Shown here piece by piece: positions 43,464 through 52,056 of a stretch of 64,000 nt of DNA. The DNA is from Pseudomonas putida (GTDB taxonomy: Bacteria > Pseudomonadota > Gammaproteobacteria > Pseudomonadales > Pseudomonadaceae). The DNA lies in NCBI RefSeq assembly GCF_030159595.1, contig NZ_BSKJ01000004.1, positions 349,747 through 413,746 of the forward strand. Reading direction: 5' to 3'. How positions within the stretch are numbered: the first letter of the stretch is position 1; every line of letters starts with the position of its first letter. The notes under the pieces are model-generated. The model worked only from the letters and a program-made list of their open reading frames with translations. It had not been told where the DNA came from and searched no databases. The position numbers and the translations under genes are program-made.

Positions 43464-44705
43464 ATGAACATTGTCAACGCACGGCTGCGCGGCAAACCTG
43501 GCCTGTTCCGGATCGAACTCAGCGGCGAGCACATCGCCGCCATTGTGCCTCAGGCCGATGGAGTGGCACCGTGCGCGGGTGATGATCTGGACGCTGGGCA
43601 AAACCTGGTGGTGGCGCCTTTTGTCGAACCGCACATTCACCTGGACGCCACGCTGACCGCCGGCGAGCCGAAGTGGAACATGAGCGGCACCCTGTTCGAA
43701 GGCATTGAGCGTTGGGCCGAGCGTAAAGAAATCACCACACGCGATGACATCAAGACCCGCGCGAAAAAGACCATCGGCATGCTGGTGGACCACGGTATCC
43801 AGCATGTGCGCACGCATGTCGATGTGACCGACCCGAAACTCACTGCGCTCAAGGCCATGGTCGAGGTGCGAGACGAAGTGCGCGCACGGGTCGACCTGCA
43901 GATCGTCGCCTTCCCGCAGGAGGGTATCGAGTCGTACGCCAACGGGCGGGCGCTGATGACCGAAGCGGTGGCCATCGGTGCCGATGTGGTGGGCGGTATT
44001 CCGCATTTCGAGAACACCCGTGAGCAGGGCGTTTCGTCGCTGAAGTTCCTGATGGACCTGGCCGAACGTACCGGTTGCCTGGTGGACGTGCACTGCGACG
44101 AGACCGACGACCCGCAGTCGCGCTTCCTTGAGGTGCTGGCCGAAGAAGCCCGTGTACGCGATATGGGCGCTCGGGTGACGGCCAGCCATACCACAGCCAT
44201 GGGTTCCTACGACAATGCCTACTGTTACAAGCTGTTCCGCCTGCTTAAGCTGTCGGGCATCAACTTCGTGTCGTGCCCGACCGAGAGCATTCACCTGCAA
44301 GGACGCTTCGACAACTACCCGAAACGGCGTGGCGTCACCCGCGTGGCCGAGATCGACCGCGCCGGCATGAACGTGTGCTTTGGCCAGGATTCCATCGTCG
44401 ACCCGTGGTACCCGTTGGGCAATGGCAACATCCTGCGCATCCTCGAAGCCGGTCTGCACATCTGCCATATGCTCGGTTACGAAGACCTGCAGCGCTGCCT
44501 GGACCTGATCACCGACAACAGCGCCCGCACGCTGAACCTGGGCGAACGCTACGGAATTGAGGTGGGGCGGCCGGCAAACCTGTTACTGCTGTCGGCGCCT
44601 GACGACTACGAAATGGTGCGTAGCCAGGGGCATGCGCTGGTGTCTGTGCGCAATGGCAAGGTGCTGATGCGGCGCACGCCGGCGCAAGTGCAGCGTTTTC
44701 TCTGA
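43464..44705 (+). CDS. codA: Cytosine deaminase-family amidohydrolase (CodA-like)
   Basis: Zn/Fe-dependent deaminase of 413 residues, very like E. coli CodA: EPHIHLDATLTAG (H57, H59), GTLFEGIERWAERKE, DVHCDETDDPQSRF, SHTTAMGSY and FGQDSIVDPWYPLG supply the metal and catalytic residues. CodA deaminates cytosine to uracil and 5-methylcytosine/isoguanine slowly. It is 40 bp after the second tenA and has GGAGAA before the ATG, so it is probably under the same TPP riboswitch. In that setting it may act on a thiamine-derived aminopyrimidine; this is inference. Confidence 0.87.
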   Translation: MNIVNARLRGKPGLFRIELSGEHIAAIVPQADGVAPCAGDDLDAGQNLVVAPFVEPHIHLDATLTAGEPKWNMSGTLFEGIERWAERKEITTRDDIKTRAKKTIGMLVDHGIQHVRTHVDVTDPKLTALKAMVEVRDEVRARVDLQIVAFPQEGIESYANGRALMTEAVAIGADVVGGIPHFENTREQGVSSLKFLMDLAERTGCLVDVHCDETDDPQSRFLEVLAEEARVRDMGARVTASHTTAMGSYDNAYCYKLFRLLKLSGINFVSCPTESIHLQGRFDNYPKRRGVTRVAEIDRAGMNVCFGQDSIVDPWYPLGNGNILRILEAGLHICHMLGYEDLQRCLDLITDNSARTLNLGERYGIEVGRPANLLLLSAPDDYEMVRSQGHALVSVRNGKVLMRRTPAQVQRFL

Positions 44706-44717
44706 CGTTGCTTCAGC

Positions 44718-44741
44718 CTCGGCCCAGGGTGCTGGGCCGAG
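44718..44741. terminator. Hairpin between convergent codA and unknown gene
   Basis: CTCGGCCCAG and CTGGGCCGAG form a perfect 10-bp stem with a 4-nt loop, 12 bp after codA and 21 bp before the stop of the convergent gene. There is no T tract. Confidence 0.55.
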
Positions 44742-44762
44742 CGCTCCGCTCCAGGGCCTGCG

Positions 44763-46277
44763 TCAGCCGTTGATCAGTTCCAGCACCTTGTCGGGCTCCA
44801 GTATCGGTAACGGTAATACGATGTAGGCCCAGTAGTAGTACCCGTCGTCTTTCGTCACATCTTTAGCCAGCAGGACAGTGAACGGGGTTGGCTGGCTTGA
44901 GGCCGGAGAGAACACGCCGTTGCTATCAACGTTGCCATTGCCCGCAATGCGAACCCACTGGGTATTCGCGGCACTCACCTCGATGGGCGTGGTAGCGCCC
45001 CATTTGGTATACCACATTACCAGGCGCACTTTGCCTGAAACCAGGTGCGCCTTGAAAAAGTGCGTTTCAGGAATGTACTGGGTCAGGAATGTCGACGTTG
45101 CCTTTTGACCAGCTGAAGTAGCATTGATCACGTCGGCATAAAGAGGGTGCTCCAGATCTGCCTTCAATGCCGCAGGTACATTGGTCTTGTTGTTTGGCTC
45201 GAGCGTGGCTGCAGGGGTTAGCGGGGGTGGCGGGTAATAGAACCGGTTGCCGTTCTCGTTCTGAAGGCTTCCTACAGAGGGGCCGTCGAATGCCCATTGT
45301 GCGTTGGCGTTCGAGGGTTCAAGGGTGAGTGCCTGCTTCTCGTCACCAGGATATACCTGCCGCAGCAAGGGTGTAATCGATGGTTTCTGTGCCGCCAGGG
45401 CGGCAGAAGCTGGGGCGCTGAATGCGCTCCGCAAATAGAACTGAGCAGCATAGTCATGCGCTTCGGGAAGGTAGACTCCACTGGTTAATACAGCATTTTC
45501 ATTTGGCACAAATAGGGACAACGCGCAGTTCATATCCTGGGGGGGCTTATTTTGAGCTATCTCGGGAAACGCATCTTCGGAGAACCTGATGTTGATAGGC
45601 ATCGATGTCGTTGGCTCAGCGAAAGTTTTGGCGTCAGCGACCATCCGAGACTGGCATGCGTCGAACCCAATTACCCTTCCCAATCCATCTTCTGAGAACT
45701 GACCTATCAATTCGCCGCGCAGTGCTCCAGTCGGCGGGGAGGCATCAGGCAGGTGTATCCCATTTTGCTTCTTCAAGTGCTCTATGAGCAGGGCGCTGTC
45801 GTAGCCACTCCCCACGGTTTCAATGCTTGTGCCCTTGGACAATAGCAGCATGAGCTTTCCGTCATCGGCAATGTAAAAATGTACCGGGTTATCAAATAAC
45901 CGTAGTTTGACGGTCAGTTGCGCATCTACCGAAGGGAAACGTTGATGAGCCTCCCACACACGCTCGCTTGAGGACCCGGCCAGTCTGCGGGTTCTAAATC
46001 CTACATCATGGAGCACGGGTGCGTTAATGAGGAGATCACGCTCATGAAAAACCAGCCAAGCACTGCCGAGGTCGATGGCGCCAAATTTCCAGTCTCCGTT
46101 ATTGACGGGTTCCTCATAAGTTATTTTCTCACTGACCTGACCGGTATCACTACTGCGATAGCGGTCCCAGTGAAGGTTAAGTGTTTCTCTTAAGCAGTAC
46201 ATCCGAATAGGCGTATTGAGCGACTGGTGACGCGCTGCCTCATCAGGGCCTTGTTCGTTTTCAATGGGGTGCTTCAT
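44763..46277 (-). CDS. Unknown protein with tandem Ig-like C-terminal repeats
   Basis: I do not recognise this 504-residue protein. The N-terminal 280 residues have no familiar motif, signal peptide or membrane segment. The C-terminal part shows two similar blocks, QWAFDGPSVGSLQNENGNRFYYPPP and QWVRIAGNGNVDSNGVFSPA, a W-x-G-x-V-x-NG-x-(Y/F)-P pattern typical of bacterial Ig-like folds. The ATG at 46275-46277 has AGGAGGTCGG upstream. It is AT-richer than its neighbours, single, and divergent from the KfrA-like gene across 240 bp. A surface, adhesin-like or toxin-related role is possible but unsupported. Confidence 0.7.
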   Translation of the reverse strand: MKHPIENEQGPDEAARHQSLNTPIRMYCLRETLNLHWDRYRSSDTGQVSEKITYEEPVNNGDWKFGAIDLGSAWLVFHERDLLINAPVLHDVGFRTRRLAGSSSERVWEAHQRFPSVDAQLTVKLRLFDNPVHFYIADDGKLMLLLSKGTSIETVGSGYDSALLIEHLKKQNGIHLPDASPPTGALRGELIGQFSEDGLGRVIGFDACQSRMVADAKTFAEPTTSMPINIRFSEDAFPEIAQNKPPQDMNCALSLFVPNENAVLTSGVYLPEAHDYAAQFYLRSAFSAPASAALAAQKPSITPLLRQVYPGDEKQALTLEPSNANAQWAFDGPSVGSLQNENGNRFYYPPPPLTPAATLEPNNKTNVPAALKADLEHPLYADVINATSAGQKATSTFLTQYIPETHFFKAHLVSGKVRLVMWYTKWGATTPIEVSAANTQWVRIAGNGNVDSNGVFSPASSQPTPFTVLLAKDVTKDDGYYYWAYIVLPLPILEPDKVLELING

Positions 46278-46469
46278 TTCCGACCTCCTGCCCAGTTGAC
46301 GTGCACGAGGCTGGATTTGAGCACAGGGTATGGTCTCGTACACCTGGCAGAAATAACAGGTGCCTGCCCACAGCTGATTGGCTGCTTTTTCACCTGTCAC
46401 ATTCGATAAGCCGTGATTATTCTTCCTGAGGAAACGTTTGCAGGTGCGCGCTGTTATCGCCATAATCGG

Positions 46470-46490
46470 TATGTAATTACATGTTACATA
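46470..46490. promoter_or_regulatory. Palindromic operator candidate upstream of the kfrA-like gene
   Basis: TATGTAA, 7 nt, TTACATA; inside it ATGTAATTACAT (46471-46482) is a perfect 12-bp palindrome. It lies 28 nt before the KfrA-like start in an AT-rich promoter region. KfrA proteins are known autorepressors, so this is a likely self-operator. Confidence 0.55.
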
Positions 46491-46517
46491 ACACAGTACA
46501 AAATTGTAGGAGCACGC

Positions 46518-47504
46518 ATGGCCCGGGGCGGTATCAACAAGGTGGTGGTTCAGCAGGCACGTCAGGCGTTGATTGCCCGCGGCGAGAACCCCAGCATCGA
46601 TGCCATACGTATCGAGCTGGGCAATACCGGCTCGAAAACCACGATTCACCGCTATCTGAAGGAATTGAACGGCCAGCAACCCGTGGCCTCCGAAGGAGGC
46701 GCTGCGCTGAGCGATGTGCTAAGCCGCCTGGTCGGGCAATTGGCAACCCAGCTACAGGATGAGGCCGACCTCAAGATCGAGCAGGCCGAAAGCACCTTCA
46801 CTCAACAGCGAGAAACGCTTGAGGCTCAGCTGGAAATCGCCCAGCAGGCCCTGGCGGCGGCGCTTCAGCAACATAAGATCGATGCGTCGGCTTTGGCCGA
46901 CGAGACGGAAAAACGGTTGACCACACAGAGCACGCTGCAAGCCGAACAGCTGCGCAGCGCCAGCCTCAACCAGTCGCTAGGTGAATTGCAGGTGCGTCTG
47001 GCCGACAAGGACGAACAGGTGAAGTCACTGGAGGACAAACACCGCCATGCCCGCGATGCCCTGGAGCATTACCGCAATGCCAGCCGTGAACAGCGCGAGC
47101 AGGAGCAACGCCGCCACGAAGCACAACTGCAGCAGATGCAGGTGGAAGTACGTCAACTGCAACAAGGCATGATCGTGAAGCAGGACGAGCTGACCCGCTT
47201 GCACCGCGATAACGAGCGTTTGCTGGGTGAGCACCGCCAAGCCGCCAGCGAGTGCCGGGCGCAGGACGAGTTGCTGGAGCAACGCGATGCGCAGATTCAG
47301 GGCTTGCGGACGATCCTGGCCCAGGCCCAGGGCGCCAGCGAAGAAATGCGCCGCCAGCTGGATGTGCAAGCGCAGCATCTGGAAACCAGGCGAGACGTGT
47401 GCGCGGAACAGGCGCGGCAGCTGCTGCGGTATGAAGAGCAGCTAAAAGAACGCGATGAGGCATTGGCGCAATGCAGGGCACAACTGCCTGCACATGGAGA
47501 GTGA
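46518..47504 (+). CDS. KfrA-like DNA-binding coiled-coil protein
   Basis: Protein of 328 residues with an N-terminal KfrA-type DNA-binding domain (about 1-60; INKVVVQQARQALIARGENPSIDAIRIELGNTGSKTTIHRYLKEL) and a very long, Gln/Glu/Arg-rich coiled coil (about 75-320). This architecture occurs in plasmid KfrA (autorepressor, segregation accessory) and in the TnpT cointegrate-resolution protein of Tn4651-type transposons. Here no parAB, replication gene, TnpS recombinase or transposon ends are seen nearby. The ATG at 46518 follows TAGGAGC. Its function on the chromosome is unknown. Confidence 0.8.
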   Translation: MARGGINKVVVQQARQALIARGENPSIDAIRIELGNTGSKTTIHRYLKELNGQQPVASEGGAALSDVLSRLVGQLATQLQDEADLKIEQAESTFTQQRETLEAQLEIAQQALAAALQQHKIDASALADETEKRLTTQSTLQAEQLRSASLNQSLGELQVRLADKDEQVKSLEDKHRHARDALEHYRNASREQREQEQRRHEAQLQQMQVEVRQLQQGMIVKQDELTRLHRDNERLLGEHRQAASECRAQDELLEQRDAQIQGLRTILAQAQGASEEMRRQLDVQAQHLETRRDVCAEQARQLLRYEEQLKERDEALAQCRAQLPAHGE

Positions 47505-47512
47505 CGGGCCGT

Positions 47513-48022
47513 CTAATGATCGACGTAACGGCGCATCGCACAACGATCAGTGAGGCCATGTGCACGCTCATTGGCCAGGATTTTCCGCAACCACGGGTTC
47601 AGCAGCCGCTCATCGAGCACCTCGAACCCGAACCGAGCATAGAAGGGCGCATTCCAGGGCACCTTGGCAAAGGTGGTCAACGTGAGCTCGCGCAGGCCTG
47701 CGTCACGCGCGGCATCAGCCACCTGCTGCAGCAAACGCCGTCCCACGCCTTGCCCTTGAACCGCCTGGCGCACCGATATCTCATAAAGGTGCAGCGCGTG
47801 CCCTTCACGCCGGGCACAGGCAAAACCGGCGACGCGCCCAGTATCGTCTTCGGCCACCCAGCTACCGCCCGCCTGGACGAAAGCCCTGTGCGCAACGCAA
47901 TCCATCACATCACCTTGCGCCAGCCAGGCCAGCGCCGGCCAGTCGGCAAACGCTTGGGCCGCCGAACGCTCTACGTCCGGCAGGTCTTGAATATCGCGCT
48001 CAAGGGTAGGGCGGATACGCAT
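47513..48022 (-). CDS. GNAT-family N-acetyltransferase
   Basis: Acetyl-CoA-dependent transferase of 169 residues with the pyrophosphate-binding motif VRQAVQGQGVGRRLLQ (Q/R-x2-G-x-G/A) near 90-105 and a C-terminal FYARFGFEVLDE segment. The start at 48022 has CAGGAG upstream. It begins 17 bp after the mgtC/sapB-like gene stop and is probably co-transcribed with it. The acceptor substrate is unknown. Confidence 0.83.
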   Translation of the reverse strand: MRIRPTLERDIQDLPDVERSAAQAFADWPALAWLAQGDVMDCVAHRAFVQAGGSWVAEDDTGRVAGFACARREGHALHLYEISVRQAVQGQGVGRRLLQQVADAARDAGLRELTLTTFAKVPWNAPFYARFGFEVLDERLLNPWLRKILANERAHGLTDRCAMRRYVDH

Positions 48023-48039
48023 GCAACACTCCTGTTTTA

Positions 48040-48753
48040 CTAATCCGCTGCCAGCACCTGCGGCTGCAATTGCCAACGCACCGAGCTTACACCTTTCTCC
48101 AGGCTTACCCGGCTGACCAGCCGCTCCAGTTGCGCTGGCGCCTGCGCGGTACCCAACAGCTCTGCGCGTACTTCCAGGCGCGCCGGGCTCTCAAGGTCCT
48201 GGCTTTGCAGTGACTGCAGCCGCAGCTGCGGATCGCCCAGGCTATGCAGCATCAAGCTGCGCACCTGGATCTCGTCCTCGGCGCGGCAGACGATACGCAC
48301 TTCGAAGTGCTGCTCCACCTCGCTGGCCGGCACCACGTCCTGACGGTCCAGGCGCTGAGCGATGTCGCGTAGCAGGATATTGGCGCACAGCACCACCAGA
48401 CTACCCAATGCCGCCTCCGGCAGCAGCCCAAGGCTGCACAGCACACCGACCGCCGCTGTGCACCACAAGGTAGCGGCGGTGTTCAGGCCGCGTACGTTGA
48501 AGCCGTCACGCATGATCACTCCGCCACCGAGAAAGCCGATGCCCGACACCACATAGGCGGCGACGCGCGACGCATCGGCAGGTGCCATGCCTGGCACCAC
48601 CTGGGTCATCAGCACGAACAGGCAGGCACCGGTGCTGACCAGTGCATTGGTGCGCAACCCGGTCAGGCGTTGGCGCAATTGCCGTTCGGCACCGATCAAC
48701 GCCCCCAACAGCAAGGCAATGCTGACGCGCAGCAGAAATACTTTCCAATCCAT
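48040..48753 (-). CDS. MgtC/SapB-family membrane protein
   Basis: Inner-membrane protein of 237 residues: the first 130 residues form four to five hydrophobic helices with the family's conserved segments LLLGALIGAERQLRQRLTGLRTNALVSTGACLF and GIGFLGGGVIMRDG..RGLNTAATLW. The C-terminal 90 residues are a soluble ACT-like domain, as in MgtC. MgtC proteins act in Mg2+ limitation and acid stress and modulate the F-type ATPase. The start at 48753 opens the first helix. Confidence 0.87.
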   Translation of the reverse strand: MDWKVFLLRVSIALLLGALIGAERQLRQRLTGLRTNALVSTGACLFVLMTQVVPGMAPADASRVAAYVVSGIGFLGGGVIMRDGFNVRGLNTAATLWCTAAVGVLCSLGLLPEAALGSLVVLCANILLRDIAQRLDRQDVVPASEVEQHFEVRIVCRAEDEIQVRSLMLHSLGDPQLRLQSLQSQDLESPARLEVRAELLGTAQAPAQLERLVSRVSLEKGVSSVRWQLQPQVLAAD

Positions 48754-49148
48754 AGCACACCTCTTCCGCAGGCATACGCCCACATGAACGCCATCAGTTG
48801 GCGCGGTTGAAAACCAGAAAAATGCGCAGGACCACAAGGAGGGGAGGAAAAGCGGGGTTACAAGAAACCACCGTCTTGCCAGGGCGGCCAGACAGTGCAG
48901 GACACTGCCGGGCTAGCGCGCCATGTGGGCCTGTCGCAAGCGACTGGGGCTACTGTCCAAGGCAGGTCTCCTGTTGAGGAAGGCAAAATTGCGTCGCGGA
49001 CCATACGCCGCGTGGCAGAGCAGGTCAAGGGCGAAAACATGACAATGGCTTCATCCTTGAATGGCCTGCAGCCGGTCACGCCCGCATGGAAAAAAACCTG
49101 GGCAGCCGGTACCCTTGCGCCTCCCTTTGCCATCACCCGGACCGTTCC
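48754..49148. other. 395-bp intergenic region between mgtC-like and crtZ
   Basis: Divergent promoter region. Open frames here have no family resemblance and unfavourable codon use. I see no riboswitch or clear operator. Confidence 0.4.
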
Positions 49149-49616
49149 ATGCTGTTCAATCTCGCCGTATTGTTCGGCACCCTGGTGGCCATGGAGGGCG
49201 TTGGCACGCTGGCTCACAAGTACATCATGCATGGCTGGGGTTGGTGGCTGCACCGCTCGCACCATGAGCCACAGCTGGGCATGCTCGAAACCAATGACCT
49301 GTACCTCGTGGCCCTGGGGTTGATCGCCACGGCGCTGGTAGCGCTGGGCAAAAGCGGTTATGCGCCATTGCAGTGGGTGGGCGGGGGTGTGGCTGGGTAC
49401 GGGGTGCTGTATGTAGTGGCCCATGACGGTTTCTTTCACAGGCACTGGCCGCGCAAGCCACGGCCGGTCAACCGCTACCTCAAACGCTTGCACCGGGCGC
49501 ATCGGTTTCACCATGCGGTGAAGGGGCGCACGGGGAGTGTGTCATTCGGCTTCTTTTATGCGCCGCCACTGAAGGTGTTGAAGCAGCAGCTGCGCAGCAA
49601 GCGCAGCCAGCAGTGA
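49149..49616 (+). CDS. crtZ: Beta-carotene hydroxylase CrtZ
   Basis: Di-iron membrane hydroxylase of 155 residues that adds the 3,3'-hydroxyls to beta-carotene to make zeaxanthin. The complete histidine set is visible: HKYIMH (H23, H28), HRSHH (H35, H38, H39), HDGFFHRH (H92, H97, H99) and HRAHRFHH (H115, H118, H121, H122). The ATG at 49149 opens the first membrane helix; a longer frame from 49086 is less likely. No crtE, crtB, crtI or crtY gene is in the window, so the substrate source is not evident. Confidence 0.87.
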   Translation: MLFNLAVLFGTLVAMEGVGTLAHKYIMHGWGWWLHRSHHEPQLGMLETNDLYLVALGLIATALVALGKSGYAPLQWVGGGVAGYGVLYVVAHDGFFHRHWPRKPRPVNRYLKRLHRAHRFHHAVKGRTGSVSFGFFYAPPLKVLKQQLRSKRSQQ

Positions 49617-49631
49617 CAACCTCAACGGGCC

Positions 49632-50525
49632 TCAATTCACCGTTTCGCCTTCGGGCTGCGCCGCCACATGCCCACGGCTTACCCACCAGCCAAACCCCGC
49701 TGCCGTAAAGAACATGATCAGGCTATACAATGCCGCCGGCACCGCCATGGTCGCGTTGTTCAGCAACGAAGGGCTCAACGCCAGGGCAATGGCCAAGGTC
49801 CCGTTATGGATGCCGATCTCCATGCCGATGGCAATTGCCTGGCGCTTGGGAATATTCAGCAGACGCGGCACCCAGTAGCCCACCGTCAGGCTCAGCAGGT
49901 TGAACAGCAGCGCCGCCAGTCCCACCACCGGTGCGTATTCGAGCACGGTCTGCCAGTCCTTGGCCAGGGCCAGGACGATGGTGAAGGCCAGGAACAGCGC
50001 GGCCACCAGCTTCATTGGTTTTTCCATGCGCGCAGCGAAAACCGGGGCGAAATGGCGAATCAGCATGCCCAGCGCCACCGGCAGCAGCACAATGGCAAAC
50101 ACCTGCATCACCTTGGCAAACTGCAGCGGGATGGCCTGGTCCGAGGCCATGAACCAGCTCAACGACAGGTTCACCAGCAATGGCATGGTCAGGATCGCGA
50201 TCAGCGAATTGACCGCTGTGAGGGTGATGTTCAGCGCCACATCGCCATGGGCCAAGTGGCTGAACAGGTTGGCCGTGGTGCCGCCTGGTGAAGCGGCCAG
50301 TAGCATCAGCCCCACCGCCAGAGCCGACTCCAGGCCGAAGCCGTTGGCGATCAGGAAACACACCAGCGGCAGCAGCAGGATCTGGCAGGCCAGGCCCACC
50401 ACCACCGGTTTGGGGTATTTCACGACACGAGCGAAGTCCGCCAGGGTCAGCGACAACCCAAGGCCGAGCATGATGATGCCCAGGGCAAGCGGCAGAAAGG
50501 CAGTGAGCAAGGGCGAGGCAGTCAT
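49632..50525 (-). CDS. Bile acid:sodium symporter family (BASS) transporter
   Basis: Inner-membrane protein of 297 residues with nine to ten hydrophobic segments and the BASS signatures LLAASPGGTTANLFSHLAHGDVALNI and EIGIHNGTLAIALAL. Bacterial members carry Na+-coupled organic anions such as pantoate or pyruvate; the substrate here is not readable. It is divergent from the DyP peroxidase gene, with a perfect palindrome in the shared promoter region. Confidence 0.87.
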   Translation of the reverse strand: MTASPLLTAFLPLALGIIMLGLGLSLTLADFARVVKYPKPVVVGLACQILLLPLVCFLIANGFGLESALAVGLMLLAASPGGTTANLFSHLAHGDVALNITLTAVNSLIAILTMPLLVNLSLSWFMASDQAIPLQFAKVMQVFAIVLLPVALGMLIRHFAPVFAARMEKPMKLVAALFLAFTIVLALAKDWQTVLEYAPVVGLAALLFNLLSLTVGYWVPRLLNIPKRQAIAIGMEIGIHNGTLAIALALSPSLLNNATMAVPAALYSLIMFFTAAGFGWWVSRGHVAAQPEGETVN

Positions 50526-50597
50526 GGGCGGTCTCTTGGGCGAAGGATCTCGAAGAGTGTAGGCGGGCGCTGATTGATAGCTAATTGCAAAGGGCCA

Positions 50598-50626
50598 GCG
50601 CTTGGTAACCGATTGTTACCAAGCGC
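50598..50626. promoter_or_regulatory. Perfect 12-bp inverted repeat in a divergent promoter region
   Basis: GCGCTTGGTAAC and GTTACCAAGCGC separated by 5 nt. It sits between the starts of the divergent BASS transporter and DyP peroxidase genes, so it cannot end either transcript and is best read as an operator. The binding protein is unknown. Confidence 0.5.
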
Positions 50627-50709
50627 AGTGGCTGGCAAGGCTGCATACCGCGTTGCAGTGGGCCTGCAGGCGCAGTAGCATTCCTGTTTTTACCGAGGAT
50701 TAGCCTGTC

Positions 50710-51573
50710 ATGCCGTTCCAGCAAGGTCTGCTTGCCAACCCGGTGCCGGCCCACGCCCGTCACCTGTTCTTCACACTGCAGTCGCCCGAGGCGTTGCCTG
50801 CTGCCCTCGATGCCTTGCTGCCGCAGGTCGATGGTGAACAGTTGCTGCTCGGCATCGGCGCCCCTCTGGCCAAGGCCTTGGGCCGTGAAGTGCCAGGCCT
50901 GCGCGCCTTCCCGCTGCTGGATGCCGCCGTGGAGAACCCCAGCACTCAGCACGCCCTGTGGCTGTGGTTGCGGGGGAGCGAGCGTGGCGACCTGCTGCTG
51001 CGCGCCCAAGCCCTGGAGCAAGCGCTGGCGCCGGCCCTGCGCTTGGCTGACAGCGTTGATGGCTTCCTGCACCGTGGTGGCCACGACCTGACGGGCTACG
51101 AAGACGGTACCGAGAACCCGGTGGACGAGGATGCGGTGCAAGCAGCCATTGCTGCCGATGGTTCCAGCTTTGCCGCTTTCCAGCTGTGGAAGCACGACCT
51201 GGAGTACTTCAAGTCGCTGCCCCAGGCCGACCAGGACAACATCATCGGCCGCCGCCTGAGCGACAATGAAGAGCTCGACGACGCGCCCGAGTCCGCTCAC
51301 GTCAAGCGCACCGCCCAGGAAAGCTTCGAACCCGAGGCGTTCATGGTACGTCGATCGGTGGCCTGGGCTGACCAGCGCGGTGCCGGCTTGGCCTTTGTCG
51401 CGCTGGGCCACAGCTTCGATGCATTCGAGGTACAGCTGCGGCGCATGAGCGGCCTTGAGGACGGCATCATCGACGGCCTGTACCGCTTCAGCCGGCCACT
51501 GACGGGTGGCTATTACTGGTGCCCGCCGATGGGCGATGCGGGTGTCGACCTGAGCCAGCTACTGCAGGCCTGA
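50710..51573 (+). CDS. Dye-decolorizing (DyP-type) peroxidase, class B
   Basis: Heme peroxidase of 287 residues. The DyP fingerprint GYEDGTENP (catalytic D132), proximal heme ligand H197 (ESAHVKR) and distal Arg in FMVRRSVAW (R214/R215) are all present. There is no Tat or Sec signal, so it is cytoplasmic or encapsulated; no encapsulin gene is adjacent. It oxidises phenolics, dyes or Mn(II) with H2O2. Confidence 0.9.
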   Translation: MPFQQGLLANPVPAHARHLFFTLQSPEALPAALDALLPQVDGEQLLLGIGAPLAKALGREVPGLRAFPLLDAAVENPSTQHALWLWLRGSERGDLLLRAQALEQALAPALRLADSVDGFLHRGGHDLTGYEDGTENPVDEDAVQAAIAADGSSFAAFQLWKHDLEYFKSLPQADQDNIIGRRLSDNEELDDAPESAHVKRTAQESFEPEAFMVRRSVAWADQRGAGLAFVALGHSFDAFEVQLRRMSGLEDGIIDGLYRFSRPLTGGYYWCPPMGDAGVDLSQLLQA

Positions 51574-51756
51574 TCACCCAACTGCCGAGGACAAGTACAA
51601 GACGACTGACAGGCGCACCAAATAAGGCTCCACTGCTTATTTAACGCCACCTGTCCGAACCCGTCGCAATAAACCGAATCCCCCGATATGGCCGAACTCA
51701 CAACCTGTGTACGGCAAGGTGCCGTGCACATCCCAGTCATACGAGGTTTCAAGACC

Positions 51757-51939
51757 ATGGCCAATAAAGACAACAGCCGTACCGGCAATCAACAAGGCAG
51801 CCAGGGCGGTAGCAAGAACCCGGGCAACTTCGCCAATGACCGTGAAAAGGCCTCCGAAGCCGGGCGCAAGGGCGGCCAGTCTTCGGGCAGCAATATGCCG
51901 CACGATCGCGAGTCGGACCGCAAGGGCGGCCGCTCGTAA
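51757..51939 (+). CDS. KGG domain stress-induced small protein
   Basis: Hydrophilic protein of 60 residues rich in Gly, Lys, Arg, Ser and Asn, with two (R)KGG units (AGRKGGQSSG and DRKGGRS at the end), matching the KGG/GsiB-like general stress family thought to act as hydrophilins in desiccation or starvation. The ATG at 51757 follows CGAGG; the frame extends upstream without support. Confidence 0.82.
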   Translation: MANKDNSRTGNQQGSQGGSKNPGNFANDREKASEAGRKGGQSSGSNMPHDRESDRKGGRS

Positions 51940-52056
51940 GTGACCGAAGCGCAGTGCCGGGGCGACCTGGCACTGCAATGAGCCGGGGGTTTGCAATTAC
52001 CCAAGGTTGGCCGACAATGGCGGCGCCCCTTGCAGCCACCCGGAACCACCTGCTCC

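Noticed and set aside
46518..47504. Tn4651-type transposon remnant around the KfrA/TnpT-like gene
   Set aside because: No recombinase TnpS, transposase or terminal inverted repeats found nearby, so only the protein similarity remains.
48754..49148. Mg2+ riboswitch or leader upstream of the mgtC-like gene
   Set aside because: I could not find the M-box or a convincing leader hairpin series in the sequence upstream of the start at 48753.
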